Source of the DNA: Nocardia asteroides
Lineage (GTDB): Bacteria; Actinomycetota; Actinomycetes; Mycobacteriales; Mycobacteriaceae
DNA: 64,000 nt
NCBI GenBank assembly: GCA_019930625.1
Contig: CP082844.1
Coordinates: 3,534,001-3,598,000, forward strand
Direction: 5' to 3'
Under the pieces are notes generated by a model, which made no database searches, had not been told where the DNA came from, and saw nothing but the letters and a program-made list of their open reading frames with translations. A program made the position numbers and the translations under genes. Shown here piece after piece: positions 17,637-26,834 of the stretch; within the stretch, counting starts at the first letter, position 1; the number at the start of each line of letters is the position of its first letter.

Positions 17637-17665
17637 ATGAGATGATAACGCTAACAATCTCTCAT
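17637..17665. promoter_or_regulatory. Inverted repeat between mpaB-like and sirtuin genes
   Basis: ATGAGA (17637-17642) and TCTCAT (17660-17665) flank GATAACGCTAAC in an AT-rich divergent promoter region. It is a possible repressor site; the factor is unknown. Confidence 0.35.
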
Positions 17666-17714
17666 CGTCTATCCATGAGCGCCGGTTCTCTCGCTGCCCC
17701 TAGGCTGTGCGGAT

Positions 17715-18461
17715 ATGACGACCGATTGGCGCAGTCGCACCGGCCGGATCGGGGTGCTCACGGGCGCGGGCATCTCGACCGATTCCGGCATTCCCGATTT
17801 CCGCGGCCCGCGCGGGGTCTGGACGAAAGACCCGATCGCCGAATTGCTGTCTACCTATCAGAGTTATGTGGCCGACGCCGGTCTACGGGAACGCGCGTGG
17901 CTCGCGCGCCGGGACAATCCGGCTTGGCGAGCCGTGCCGAACGCCGCGCACAACGCCCTCGCCGACTTGGAACGGGCCGGGCGGCCGGTGACCATCATCA
18001 CGCAGAACATCGACCGTCTCCATCAGCGAGCGGGCTCCTCGCCGGAGCGGGTGATCGAGATCCACGGCAACATGTTCGAAGTGGTGTGCATCGAATGCGA
18101 CTACCAGACCTCCATGGCCGCGACCTTGGAGCGGGTGGCCGCGGGTGAGCCCGACCCGCCGTGTCCGGATTGCGGTGGCATTCTCAAGTCCGCCACCGTG
18201 ATGTTCGGTCAGCAGATGGACCGCCGCACCATGGTCGAGGCCTCGCTCGCCGCCGAGACGAGCGACATCTTCCTGGCCATCGGGACGTCGTTGCAAGTCG
18301 AGCCCGCCGCCTCGATGTGCTCGATCGCGGTCCAGAACGGCGCCGACTTGGTCATCGTGAACGCCGAGCCGACGCCATACGACGCCACGGCCACCGAGAT
18401 CATTCGCGAACCCATCGGCACCGCCGTGCCCCGCCTGGTCGCGGAAATCCTCGCGGAGTGA
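17715..18461 (+). CDS. Sir2-family NAD-dependent protein deacylase
   Basis: 248 residues with all sirtuin motifs: GVLTGAGISTDSGIPDFRGP (NAD loop), TQNIDRLHQRAG with catalytic His in EIHGNMFEVVC, Zn cysteines CIECD and CPDCGG, VMFGQQM, AIGTSLQVEPA and VIVNAEPTPYD. It removes acyl groups from lysines in the cytoplasm. It lacks an obvious Tyr-X-X-Arg desuccinylase signature, so a deacetylase is the safer reading. Confidence 0.93.
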   Translation: MTTDWRSRTGRIGVLTGAGISTDSGIPDFRGPRGVWTKDPIAELLSTYQSYVADAGLRERAWLARRDNPAWRAVPNAAHNALADLERAGRPVTIITQNIDRLHQRAGSSPERVIEIHGNMFEVVCIECDYQTSMAATLERVAAGEPDPPCPDCGGILKSATVMFGQQMDRRTMVEASLAAETSDIFLAIGTSLQVEPAASMCSIAVQNGADLVIVNAEPTPYDATATEIIREPIGTAVPRLVAEILAE

Positions 18462-18488
18462 CCGGACCGCGATGAGGTCCCCGCGGGC

Positions 18489-19787
18489 TCAGCCCACCGG
18501 GCCGAGCACCCGATCGAGGTAGGGGTTGGCGAAACGTCCTTTCGGGTCGAAACGTCGCCGCACCTCGGCGAACCGATCCCAGTCGGGGTAGCGCTCGCGC
18601 AGGGTCGCCGCGGTCTGGAAGTGGCGTTTGCCCCAGTGCGGGCGTCCCTGGTAGCGGTCGAAAACCGCTTCGCACGCCCGGAAGTACGGCTCGAAATCCA
18701 TGCCGCGGTATTGGTGCACCGCGATGTAGCAGGTGTCGCGCCCGCCCGCCGGGGAGAGGAACGCGTCGTCGGGCGCGACCCACCGCACCTCGATGGGCAT
18801 CGGGGTGTCGAAGCGGGTCGCCACTTCCTTGATCTCGCGGATCGCGTCGGCGGAATGCGCGCGCGGGACGGCGTATTCCATCTCGGTGAAGCGGATCAGC
18901 CGCGGCGAGGCGAACACCCGGTAGGAACGGTCCACCTGACGCCGGTAACTGCCCGCGTAGGCGGCGCTGCGCTGGATCAAGGGGGCAAGGCGCGGCCTGC
19001 TGCGGCTCACCTTGCAGAGCAGGTCGAACAGATAGTTGGACATCAGGATGTCGGCGAACCAGTCCACCGCCTTGGGGCGCGGCTGCTCGGGCAGCGGCAC
19101 GCGGTTGTTGCGCTTGGTCATGGCCAGCGGGCTGTGCGCGAACATGTAGAACTCGAAGTGCTCGTTGCCGTCGAGGAACGAATCCAGGTCGGCGAGCACG
19201 TCCTCCACCGGGATCGGTCGTTCGATGCCCTCCAGCACGAACGACGGCACCATCCGCAGCGTTACGGCGGTGACGACGCCCAGCGCGCCGATGCTGACCC
19301 GCGCCGCCCGCCAGCCCTCGGGGTCGGTCTGCTCGTTCAACTCGACCCGGCTTCCGTCGGCGGCCATCAGCTCCACGGAATGCACTGCGGCCGACAGGTT
19401 TTGCAAGCCCGCGCCGGTGCCGTGGGTCGCGGTGGCGATGGCGCCGGCGACGGTCTGCACATCGATGTCGCCCAGATTCGGAAAGGCGAGGCCGTGCTCG
19501 TGCAGGGCGGTGCTCGCGGCGTTGAGGCTGATGCCTGCCTCCACCCGCACCAGGCCGGCGGCCCGGTCGACGTCGAGCACGCGGTTCAGCTTCGCCAGGT
19601 TCAGCAGCGTGCCGTCGGTCAGGACGGCGTCGGTGAAGGAATGGCCCGCGCCCGCGACGCGTACGGTGCGGCCGTCGGTTTCGGCGGCGGCGAGTATTCC
19701 CGCCACTTCGTCGATCGAGCGCGGTGTGGCGATGATCGCGGGCGCGCACTGTTGATCGCCTGCCCAGTTCACCCACGAGTTGGTCAC
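18489..19787 (-). CDS. Aldonolactone oxidase (L-gulono/D-arabinono-1,4-lactone type)
   Basis: 432-residue FAD enzyme. The N-terminal FAD_binding_4 domain has RVAGAGHSFTDAV and GAIATATHGTGAG, and the C-terminal ALO domain ends in FTEMEYAVP, RPHWGKRHFQTAATL and DRYQGRPHW-type text. It oxidises an aldono-1,4-lactone to an ascorbate-like product, and mycobacterial homologues act on L-gulono-1,4-lactone. The GTG start at 19787 lies inside a 22-base palindrome and fits homologous N-termini (NSWVNWAGDQ). Confidence 0.92.
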   Translation of the reverse strand: MTNSWVNWAGDQQCAPAIIATPRSIDEVAGILAAAETDGRTVRVAGAGHSFTDAVLTDGTLLNLAKLNRVLDVDRAAGLVRVEAGISLNAASTALHEHGLAFPNLGDIDVQTVAGAIATATHGTGAGLQNLSAAVHSVELMAADGSRVELNEQTDPEGWRAARVSIGALGVVTAVTLRMVPSFVLEGIERPIPVEDVLADLDSFLDGNEHFEFYMFAHSPLAMTKRNNRVPLPEQPRPKAVDWFADILMSNYLFDLLCKVSRSRPRLAPLIQRSAAYAGSYRRQVDRSYRVFASPRLIRFTEMEYAVPRAHSADAIREIKEVATRFDTPMPIEVRWVAPDDAFLSPAGGRDTCYIAVHQYRGMDFEPYFRACEAVFDRYQGRPHWGKRHFQTAATLRERYPDWDRFAEVRRRFDPKGRFANPYLDRVLGPVG

Positions 19788-19798
19788 GTGACCAACTC
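19777..19798. promoter_or_regulatory. 22-base perfect palindrome over the lactone oxidase start
   Basis: Core GTTGGTCACGTGACCAAC, perfect over 22 bases, is centred on the GTG start codon. The TGGTnnnnnnACCA layout is like GntR/FadR or TetR operators. The adjacent upstream TetR gene is a candidate binder. Confidence 0.45.
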
Positions 19799-19841
19799 TA
19801 CGGGAGCGGACGTGACGCGCGCTACTTACGGTTCGATTTCG

Positions 19842-20522
19842 CTACCGCTTGCGCCAGCCGCAGGTCAGGTGCTGCTTGGCGTGCTCGACCTCTTCGTCGG
19901 TCAGCGGGGGAACGTCGAGATGCCGACGCGGCGTGCTGTCGCCGCGCAAACCGTTCAGCATGATGGCCATATACCGCTGCCACACATCGGGATTGACCGG
20001 CCTGGCGAACTCGGCGAGGCCGTCGACCATGTGCACGAGCGCGAAGAAGTCCGAGGGCTCGATGCCATCGGCGAGCACGCCCGCGTCGCGGGCGCGTGCG
20101 CAGATGGCGGTCACGGTTGGCTTGATACGATCGCGTACGACCACGAAGCGGTCGGTCTCGTCGTCCTCGAGTTCGAGCATCACCTCGCTGAACCCGCGAT
20201 TGCTGGCCATGTGCCGACATGCGTACTCGAAGAATTCGACGAGTCCGAACCAGGGGTCCGGGTGCCGGTAGGCGGCGTCCGCCGCGTCGGCGAAATCGTT
20301 GAGGTTCTGATCGAAGACCTCGACGATCAGTTCCTTCTTGTTCGCGAAGCGGCGGTAGACCGTGCCGACGCCGACGCCGGCGCGCTCGGCCACGTCGTCG
20401 AGGGTTATCTCGAGTCCGTGGTCGGCGAACAGTTCGCGCGCCGCGGCGATGATCCGCTGCTGGTTACGTGCGGCATCGGCCCGCAGGCGCCGAGGTGGAG
20501 AGGCGACCGTGGCGTGATTCAC
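19842..20522 (-). CDS. TetR-family regulator
   Basis: 226 residues. The N-terminal HTH is LDDVAERAGVGVGTVYRRFANKKEL; the C-terminal ligand domain includes DEETDRFVVVRDRIKPTVTAI-like helices. It is divergent from the DHA2 exporter at 20640, so it probably represses the pump and itself. Confidence 0.92.
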   Translation of the reverse strand: MNHATVASPPRRLRADAARNQQRIIAAARELFADHGLEITLDDVAERAGVGVGTVYRRFANKKELIVEVFDQNLNDFADAADAAYRHPDPWFGLVEFFEYACRHMASNRGFSEVMLELEDDETDRFVVVRDRIKPTVTAICARARDAGVLADGIEPSDFFALVHMVDGLAEFARPVNPDVWQRYMAIMLNGLRGDSTPRRHLDVPPLTDEEVEHAKQHLTCGWRKR

Positions 20523-20581
20523 ATCCTCATTCTATCAACACCCGGGATTAACCGGAGGCAGTGTCTCCGTTCTCATGGTAG

Positions 20582-20595
20582 CTTGTACGTGCAAG
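20582..20595. promoter_or_regulatory. Probable TetR operator
   Basis: CTTGTACGTGCAAG, dyad-symmetric at 12 of 14 bases, lies between the divergent tetR and exporter genes. A second weaker repeat, CGGAG-N7-CTCCG, lies ~20 bases to its left. Confidence 0.5.
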
Positions 20596-20639
20596 TGGAG
20601 GAACACCCTCCGGATCAATGCTCGACACAAAGGGGACAC

Positions 20640-22139
20640 ATGACTACCGCGATCGACCGTGGGGCACCCGCCCCCGAGCACACCGGAAGTGGCCGGCGCG
20701 GCTCGCACGCGCTGCGGTGGTGGGTGCTCGCCGTCCTCGGTGTCGCACAGCTCATGGTCGTGCTCGACGCGACCGTGGTGAATATCGCGCTGCCCGCCGC
20801 GCAGCAAGACCTCGGCTTCGACGACGGTGACCGCTCCTGGGTGGTCACCGGCTACGCGCTGGCGTTCGGCAGCCTGCTGCTGCTCGGTGGACGCCTCAGC
20901 GACCTGTTCGGCAGGCGCAACACCTTCATCGTCGGCCTGGTCGGCTTCGCGGTCGCCTCCGCGATCGGCGGCGCGGCCACCAGTTTCGAGATGCTCGTCG
21001 CCTCCCGTGTCGGGCAGGGCGTCTTCGGCGCGCTGCTCGCCCCCGCCGCACTCGCCCTGCTCACGGTGACCTTCACCGAACCGTCCGAGCGAGCGAAGGC
21101 GTTCGGCATCTTCGGTGCGGTCGCGGGCACCGGCGGCGCGATCGGCCTGCTGCTCGGCGGCGCGCTCACCGAATGGGCGTCGTGGCGCTGGGTGATGTTC
21201 GTGAACCTGGCCTTCGCGGCCGTCGCCCTGGTGGGCGCGGTGCTGCTGCTGGCCAAGCACGCGAGCACCGAGCGGCCCAAGCTCGACATCCCCGGCACGG
21301 TCGTGGTCACCGCGGGCTTGTTCGGCATCGTCTACGGGTTCTCGCACGCGGAATCGGATGGGTGGACCAACGGCGTCACCCTCGCCTTCCTGTTCGGTGG
21401 CGCGGCGCTGATCGCGGTGTTCGCGTGGCTCGAGACCAGGGTCGCGCACCCGCTGCTTCCGGTGCGGATCGTGCTCGACCGGATGCGCGGCACCTCCTAC
21501 CTGACGGTGTTCGTCATGGGCATCGGGATGTTCGCGATCTTCCTGTTCCTCACCTACTACATGCAGCTGACGCTGGGTTACTCGCCGATCATGACCGGCG
21601 TGGCCTTCCTGCCGATGGTTGCCGCCATGGTGGTCTCCTCGACCACCGCCCCGTCCCTGGTGTTGCCGAAGGTCGGGCCGAAAATCCTGGTCAGCGGTGG
21701 TTTTCTGGTCGCGGCGGCGGGCATGGCCTGGCTGACCCGGATCGGCTTGGACACCGGCTACGCCACCCACATTCTGCCCGCCCTGATCCTGCTGGGCCTC
21801 GGCCTCGGCGGCGCGATGGCCACCGCCTTCCAGGGCGCCACCTCCGGCGTGCAGCACGAGGACGCGGGCGTGGCCTCGGCCATGATCAACACCAGCCAGC
21901 AGGTCGGCGGATCGATCGGTACGGCGCTGCTGAGCACCATCGCCGCCTCCGCGGCCACCGACTACCTGTCCACCCCCAAGCCGGACCCGCTCACCATCGC
22001 GCAGTCCGCGATCGAGAGCTACACCACCAGCTTCTGGTGGGCCACCGCGATCTTCGTGGCGGGCGGCATCCTCACCGCGGTGCTCATGCCGAGCACGGCG
22101 CCCGCGCCCGCCGAAGGGGAGCCGGTGCTCGCCCACTGA
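20640..22139 (+). CDS. DHA2-family (14-TM) MFS exporter
   Basis: 499 residues. Motif A-like GGRLSDLFGRRNTF, the substrate-helix motif LDATVVNIALPAAQQDL, and motif C-like GGAIGLLLGGALTEW identify an EmrB/QacA-type proton-driven drug exporter with ~14 membrane segments. The very long open frame on this strand beginning 2 kb upstream is a GC artefact; ATG 20640, with AAAGGGG 5 bases upstream, starts the real protein. It is probably controlled by the divergent TetR. Confidence 0.93.
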   Translation: MTTAIDRGAPAPEHTGSGRRGSHALRWWVLAVLGVAQLMVVLDATVVNIALPAAQQDLGFDDGDRSWVVTGYALAFGSLLLLGGRLSDLFGRRNTFIVGLVGFAVASAIGGAATSFEMLVASRVGQGVFGALLAPAALALLTVTFTEPSERAKAFGIFGAVAGTGGAIGLLLGGALTEWASWRWVMFVNLAFAAVALVGAVLLLAKHASTERPKLDIPGTVVVTAGLFGIVYGFSHAESDGWTNGVTLAFLFGGAALIAVFAWLETRVAHPLLPVRIVLDRMRGTSYLTVFVMGIGMFAIFLFLTYYMQLTLGYSPIMTGVAFLPMVAAMVVSSTTAPSLVLPKVGPKILVSGGFLVAAAGMAWLTRIGLDTGYATHILPALILLGLGLGGAMATAFQGATSGVQHEDAGVASAMINTSQQVGGSIGTALLSTIAASAATDYLSTPKPDPLTIAQSAIESYTTSFWWATAIFVAGGILTAVLMPSTAPAPAEGEPVLAH

Positions 22140-22175
22140 CCCGGCTGCGGCACAGCCGATCCGGTCCCCGATAGA

Positions 22176-22215
22176 GCCGCCGCCGCTCCCGCGACCTCGT
22201 CGCAGGAGCGGCGGC
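22176..22215 (+). terminator. Hairpin terminator after the exporter
   Basis: An 11-base stem GCCGCCGCTCC / GGAGCGGCGGC with a 15-base loop starts ~40 bases after the stop codon. It has no U-tract. Confidence 0.5.
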
Positions 22216-22884
22216 CGCCGTCTTCGATGGTGAGCCGCCGGGTTCCGCCGGCACGCGAGCGAGAAAGCCTCCTCGGAACGCCGGTCCAGCTCCGTGGCTG
22301 TCCGATTGCCAATCAGCGGCTACGCGCGGCTTGCCCCATTGTCAGACGACCGTCTTTCCGCGTGCGCGGTGGCGTTGATCGCGGCTGTGTGCCATGCCGC
22401 TCATATCGGGCACGACACGCGGCGCCGGTCCGCCGTCCACGGCAAAGCGCCCCCGAATCCCCATTCTTTGTGCAAAATACGAGGTAAGTGGACGCGCCGA
22501 GCTCTGCTGAACGCCATCGGCATTGCGCTCGGCTCGGTCTCGCGCAGAGGTGAACGGTCTCTTATCCGACCTACGCGGAAAATGTCATGGGATGCTTTGC
22601 AATCGGAATCCCGATGATTCCGACCGCTGTGGTGTGGGTAGCCAAGAGACTGCTGAGCACCCTTCTCGGCCTCGGCGTACCCGGCGGTCGCACCACCCTC
22701 ACCATCGCACCCGCGAGGTTCGTAGACTCCTCGGACCGGGCGCGGTGCCCCCCGCGCTCGTCCGCCACGGGGGGTGGCGGTGGCGTAGCCGGGACGTTCG
22801 AGCCCGGCGCGGGCATGGCACGGTGTGGGTACCTGGTTCGGCTCGGTGATCGACGGGAACGGCACGACGGAAGGGGGTCAGGCA
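22216..22884. other. ~670 bases without a recognisable gene
   Basis: Short frames on both strands are Arg/Pro-rich shadows. I looked for a crcB partner and a fluoride riboswitch upstream of the DUF190 gene and found neither. Confidence 0.45.
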
Positions 22885-23247
22885 ATGGGTGGTTCGCAAT
22901 CGGATGCTGCCATGGTGGGACGATGGCGTCCCGCCGCACAGCTCACCGTGCTGCTCGACGAGGACGACAAGTGGCGGCACACGCCCGCCTATCACGAGAT
23001 CGTGCGCCGGGCCAGGGATGCCGGTCTGGCGGGCGCGAGCGTGTGGCGCGGTATCGAGGGATACGGCGCGTCCGCGCATGTCCACACCAGCCGGATGCTG
23101 GATATCGCCGATCACCTTCCACTCATGCTGGTGCTGGTCGACGAGCCGGAACGCCTGCGCGCCTTCGTCGAACGCAATGCCGAACTGTTCACCTCGGTCA
23201 ACGTCACCTTGGCGCCGGTGGACCAGTGGCAGGAAGGTGAGCGATGA
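22885..23247 (+). CDS. DUF190 protein
   Basis: 120 residues of DUF190, a PII-like fold family that usually sits beside CrcB fluoride channels. Typical text is LTVLLDEDDKWRHTPAYHEIVRRARDAGL, GASVWRGIEGYGASAHVHTSR and LMLVLVDEPERLRAFV. ATG 22885 follows AAGGGGG by ~7 bases. Its stop overlaps the start of the crcB remnant, as in intact crcB operons. Confidence 0.88.
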   Translation: MGGSQSDAAMVGRWRPAAQLTVLLDEDDKWRHTPAYHEIVRRARDAGLAGASVWRGIEGYGASAHVHTSRMLDIADHLPLMLVLVDEPERLRAFVERNAELFTSVNVTLAPVDQWQEGER

Positions 23248-23540
23248 GAAGACCGCGGGGCAAGCCGGGTGCTCGCGCCGGGTCCGCCGTAGACCATGCT
23301 GTACCAGCCTGTTTCGCCTCGCCTGTGCCGCCGCGCACGACGGCCGTTACCATTGTCGGTTCGGCGTGGCTCGGGGATCTGAGCGGCGCGTCGGCGGGCG
23401 ATCGGCCGCTCGCCGCCGCGGGAGCAGGCTTCCGCACCGTGCCGACCACGTTCAGCATGTACGGCTACGAGATGTTCCGGCTGGTGGCCGAGGTGAACGT
23501 GGCCGTGGGGTCGGCGGTGACCGGGCGGTCGTGGACATGA
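23244..23540 (+). pseudogene. Degenerate crcB (fluoride channel) remnant
   Basis: This 98-codon frame keeps two CrcB-like patches: TTAVTIVGSAWLG (normally VNxxGSFLLG; the conserved Asn is Thr here) and AGFRTVPTTFSMYGYEMFRL (normally GFCGALTTFSTYxxE). The N-terminal membrane segments are replaced by a Pro/Arg-rich stretch and the fourth helix is cut. A working Fluc channel needs four helices and the polar track, so this is very likely dead. Confidence 0.65.
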
Positions 23541-23587
23541 TCCTGATGACGAGCCGGGCACAGCCGATACGGAAGGGAGACCCGAGC

Positions 23588-25231
23588 ATGGCCCACGATC
23601 GAGCCGGGCGTCCCGCGCGTCCCACCGATCTGGAAGACATCGCACACCTGGTGACGGCGTACTACAGCCGTACCCCGGATGCGCGGGATCCGGCCCAGCG
23701 GGTGGCGTTCGGAACGTCGGGACATCGCGGCTCCAGCCTGGACGGCGCCTTCAACGAGGCGCACATCCTCGCGATCACCCAGTCGATCGTGGAGTACCGC
23801 GCCACCCGGGGCATCACCGGGCCGGTCTACCTGGCCAGGGACACCCACGCGCTGTCCGAGCCTGCCTGGACCACCGCGCTCGAGGTGCTCGCGGGCAACG
23901 ACGTGACCGCGGTGATCGACGCCCGCGACCGCTACACCCCCACGCCCGCGCTCAGTCACGCGGTGCTGCGTCACAATCGAGGCGGCGCCAAGCACCAGGC
24001 CGACGGCATCGTCGTCACCCCGTCGCACAATCCGCCCCGCGACGGCGGCTTCAAATACAACCCGCCGCACGGCGGCCCGGCCGACAACACGGCCACCGAC
24101 GCCATCGCCGCCCGCGCGAACGAGCTGCTGCGCGACGGCCTCGCCCAGGTCAAGCGCACCACGCTGGAGCGAGCGCTGGCCACCGGCGTGGAACGCTACG
24201 ACTATCTCGACCACTACATCGACGACCTGCCCAACGTGCTGAATCTGGACGCGATCCGCGGCGCGGGCATCCGCATCGGCGCCGACCCGATGGGCGGCGC
24301 CAGCGTCGACTACTGGGAGGAGATCGGCCAGCGTTACGACCTCGAACTCGAGGTGGTCAACCCGTTCGTGGATCCCACCTGGCGGTTCATGACGCTCGAC
24401 AGCGACGGCAAGATCCGGATGGACCCGTCCTCGCGCTTCGCGATGGCTTCGCTGATCGCGATCAAGGACGACTACGACATCTCCACCGGCAACGACGCCG
24501 ACGCCGACCGGCACGGCATCGTCACGCCCGACGGCGGGCTGATGAATCCCAACCACTTCCTGGCGGTGGCCATCGAGTACCTGGTAGCCAACCGGATGGG
24601 GTGGGATGCGCTGACCAAGATCGGCAAGACCGCGGTCACGTCGTCGATGATCGACCGGGTGGTCTCCGTGCTCGGCCGCGACGTGCACGAGGTGCCCGTC
24701 GGGTTCAAATTCTTCGTCCCGGGGTTGTTCAGCGGCAGCCTGGCATTCGGCGGCGAGGAGAGCGCGGGCGCGTCGTTCCTGCGGATGGACGGCACCGTCT
24801 GGACCACCGACAAGGACGGCATCCTGCTCGCCCTGCTGGCCGGTGAGATCGCCGCGGTCACCGGGCAGAGCCCCTCGGCGCGCTACGTCGAACTCGAACG
24901 CCGCTACGGCAGCCCCGCCTACGCGCGGATCGACGCCCCCGCCACCGTGGAACAGAAAGAGCTGCTCGCGAAGTTGACTCCGGACATGATCACTACGAAG
25001 GAGATCGCCGGGGAGCCGGTCACCGCGGTACTGACCAGGGCGCGGGGCAACGGCGCGCCGCTGGGCGGCCTCAAAGTGACTACCGAGAACGCCTGGTTCG
25101 CCGCTCGCCCCTCCGGCACCGAGGACAAATACAAGATCTACGCGGAGTCGTTCCACGGCCCCGAGCACCTCGCCGAGGTGCAGACAGCCGCGGAGGAATT
25201 GGTGGGACAGGCGCTGTCCGGTGACCGATAG
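23588..25231 (+). CDS. pgm: Phosphoglucomutase (alpha-D-glucose phosphate-specific)
   Basis: 547 residues, interconverting glucose-1-P and glucose-6-P. It shows VAFGTSGHRGSSLDGAFNE, the phosphoserine loop VTPSHNPPRDGGFKYNPPHG, the Mg-binding NDADADRHGIV, sugar-binding GGEESAGASFLRMDGT and the phosphate site RPSGTEDKYKIYAESF. ATG 23588 follows AAGGGAG by 8 bases. Its end overlaps the downstream MFS gene by 11 bases. Confidence 0.96.
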   Translation: MAHDRAGRPARPTDLEDIAHLVTAYYSRTPDARDPAQRVAFGTSGHRGSSLDGAFNEAHILAITQSIVEYRATRGITGPVYLARDTHALSEPAWTTALEVLAGNDVTAVIDARDRYTPTPALSHAVLRHNRGGAKHQADGIVVTPSHNPPRDGGFKYNPPHGGPADNTATDAIAARANELLRDGLAQVKRTTLERALATGVERYDYLDHYIDDLPNVLNLDAIRGAGIRIGADPMGGASVDYWEEIGQRYDLELEVVNPFVDPTWRFMTLDSDGKIRMDPSSRFAMASLIAIKDDYDISTGNDADADRHGIVTPDGGLMNPNHFLAVAIEYLVANRMGWDALTKIGKTAVTSSMIDRVVSVLGRDVHEVPVGFKFFVPGLFSGSLAFGGEESAGASFLRMDGTVWTTDKDGILLALLAGEIAAVTGQSPSARYVELERRYGSPAYARIDAPATVEQKELLAKLTPDMITTKEIAGEPVTAVLTRARGNGAPLGGLKVTTENAWFAARPSGTEDKYKIYAESFHGPEHLAEVQTAAEELVGQALSGDR

Positions 25232-26834
25232 ATCCAAGCCCCTGCCCACCGAGATCTGGGTGCTGGTCGGGGGCGCGTTCGTCATCGCCATCGGGTTCGG
25301 CCTGGTGGCCCCGGTGCTGCCGCAGTTCGCGCGCGGATTCGGCGTCGGCGTAGCGGCCGCCTCGGCGATCGTCTCCGCGTTCGCTCTGATGCGGTTGCTG
25401 TTCGCGCCGGTGAGCGGGCGGCTGGTGCAGCGGCTGGGGGAGCGCTCGGTCTACCTCGGCGGGCTGCTGATCGTGGCGTTGTCCACCGGCGCCAGCGCGC
25501 TGGCCCAGAGCTACTGGCAGCTCATGGTGTTGCGGTCGCTCGGCGGTATCGGATCGACCATGTTCACCGTGTCGTCGCTGGCGCTGGTCATCCGGATGTC
25601 GCCGCCCGAACAGCGCGGCCGGGTCTCCGGGTTGTGGTCGACCAGCTTCCTGGTCGGCTCGGTGAGCGGGCCGCTCGTGGGCGGCGGGTTGTCCGGGCTC
25701 GGCTTGCGGTGGCCGTTCGTGATCTACGCGGTCGCGTTGTCGCTCGTCAGCGTCGTGGTCTACCTGAGTCTGCGCAATTCGGAACTGGCCGCGCCGGAGC
25801 CGGTCGGCGGGGTGCGCATGATGTCCTTCCGGGAGGGCTGGGCGCGGCCGGAGTACCGGGCTGTGCTGCTGTCGAATTTCGCCAACGGGGCGGCCGTGTT
25901 CGGTGTCCGGATGGCGTTGGTGCCGTTGCTCGTCGTCGAGGTGCTGCACCAGGCCCCGGGAATGGCCGGTGTCGCGTTGACGGTGTTCGCCGCGGGCAAC
26001 GTCGCGGTGCTGTTCGCCTCGGGGCGACTGTCCGACCGGTGGGGACGAAAACCGTTCGTGATCGTCGGCTCGCTGGTGTGCGCGGCGGGTACGGCGGGGC
26101 TCGGCCTGGCGACCGACGTGCCCTGGCTGCTGGCCACCTCCTTCGTGGCGGGGCTGGGTTCGGGCATGTTCACGCCCACTCAGCAGGCGGCTGTCGCCGA
26201 CATCATCGGGCCCAATGCGCGCGGCGGGCCGGTGCTGGCCGGTTTCCAGATGGCCGCCGACCTCGGCACCGTCATCGGGCCGGTCGCCGTGGGAGCCCTC
26301 GCCCAGCAGGTGTCCTACGGGCTCGCGCTCGGCGTGACCGGCGCCCTCCTCGCGGTCGCCGCACTCGTGTGGGCCGCGGTCCCCGAGCCGCTGCGGCGTC
26401 GCGGTTCCGTCCATGCGGAGATCCCGTCCGAACGGTCCCGGGGCGCCGACGATGCCGAACGCCGACCGGCTGGGATCGATCGAGCAGTGAACGAGGTGTC
26501 GGGCGCGCCGGTAGCCGACAGTCCGGCGCCGGTCGTGGCGGAGGCAGGTGCACCGGGTGATCGCCGGGAAAACGTGAAACAAGATCGCACGGTGGCTGAT
26601 CGTCCCGAACCGGTTACGGGTGAAGCGGTAGGGGAGGCAAAGGATCCAGCGGGTTGTTCCGCTGCCGTGACAGATGATCGCCGCGGTACCTCAGCCGTCG
26701 TCAGGCCGATGGTAGCCGCGCCCGGCATCGCGGTCGCCGACTCGAATGGCCAGGGATCTCCGACCCCCGAAGGGCGGCCGATGTCTCGCCGCACACGTCG
26801 GCGGGTGCAGCGACGTACCCGCCGAACACGCTGA
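25221..26834 (+). CDS. MFS transporter with long hydrophilic C-terminal tail
   Basis: 537 residues. The first ~390 form a DHA1-type 12-helix facilitator (motif A-like GRLVQRLGERSVYLGG, later GRLSDRWGRKPFVIVG). From EPLRRRGSVHAE onward, ~145 residues are polar, Pro/Ala/Asp-rich and end in a poly-Arg run (SRRTRRRVQRRTRR); no domain is recognised. The GTG start overlaps pgm by 11 bases, so the two are translationally coupled. The tail may result from a lost stop codon or be a cytoplasmic extension. Confidence 0.85.
   Translation: MTDRSKPLPTEIWVLVGGAFVIAIGFGLVAPVLPQFARGFGVGVAAASAIVSAFALMRLLFAPVSGRLVQRLGERSVYLGGLLIVALSTGASALAQSYWQLMVLRSLGGIGSTMFTVSSLALVIRMSPPEQRGRVSGLWSTSFLVGSVSGPLVGGGLSGLGLRWPFVIYAVALSLVSVVVYLSLRNSELAAPEPVGGVRMMSFREGWARPEYRAVLLSNFANGAAVFGVRMALVPLLVVEVLHQAPGMAGVALTVFAAGNVAVLFASGRLSDRWGRKPFVIVGSLVCAAGTAGLGLATDVPWLLATSFVAGLGSGMFTPTQQAAVADIIGPNARGGPVLAGFQMAADLGTVIGPVAVGALAQQVSYGLALGVTGALLAVAALVWAAVPEPLRRRGSVHAEIPSERSRGADDAERRPAGIDRAVNEVSGAPVADSPAPVVAEAGAPGDRRENVKQDRTVADRPEPVTGEAVGEAKDPAGCSAAVTDDRRGTSAVVRPMVAAPGIAVADSNGQGSPTPEGRPMSRRTRRRVQRRTRRTR

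Noticed and set aside
18621..20639. Very long plus-strand open frame ahead of the DHA2 exporter
   Set aside because: It is antisense to the lactone oxidase and TetR genes, His/Gly/Val-rich and without family features; only the part from 20640 is real.
22216..22884. Possible second crcB or a fluoride riboswitch upstream of DUF190
   Set aside because: No CrcB-like helices in any frame and no recognisable fluoride-switch core.
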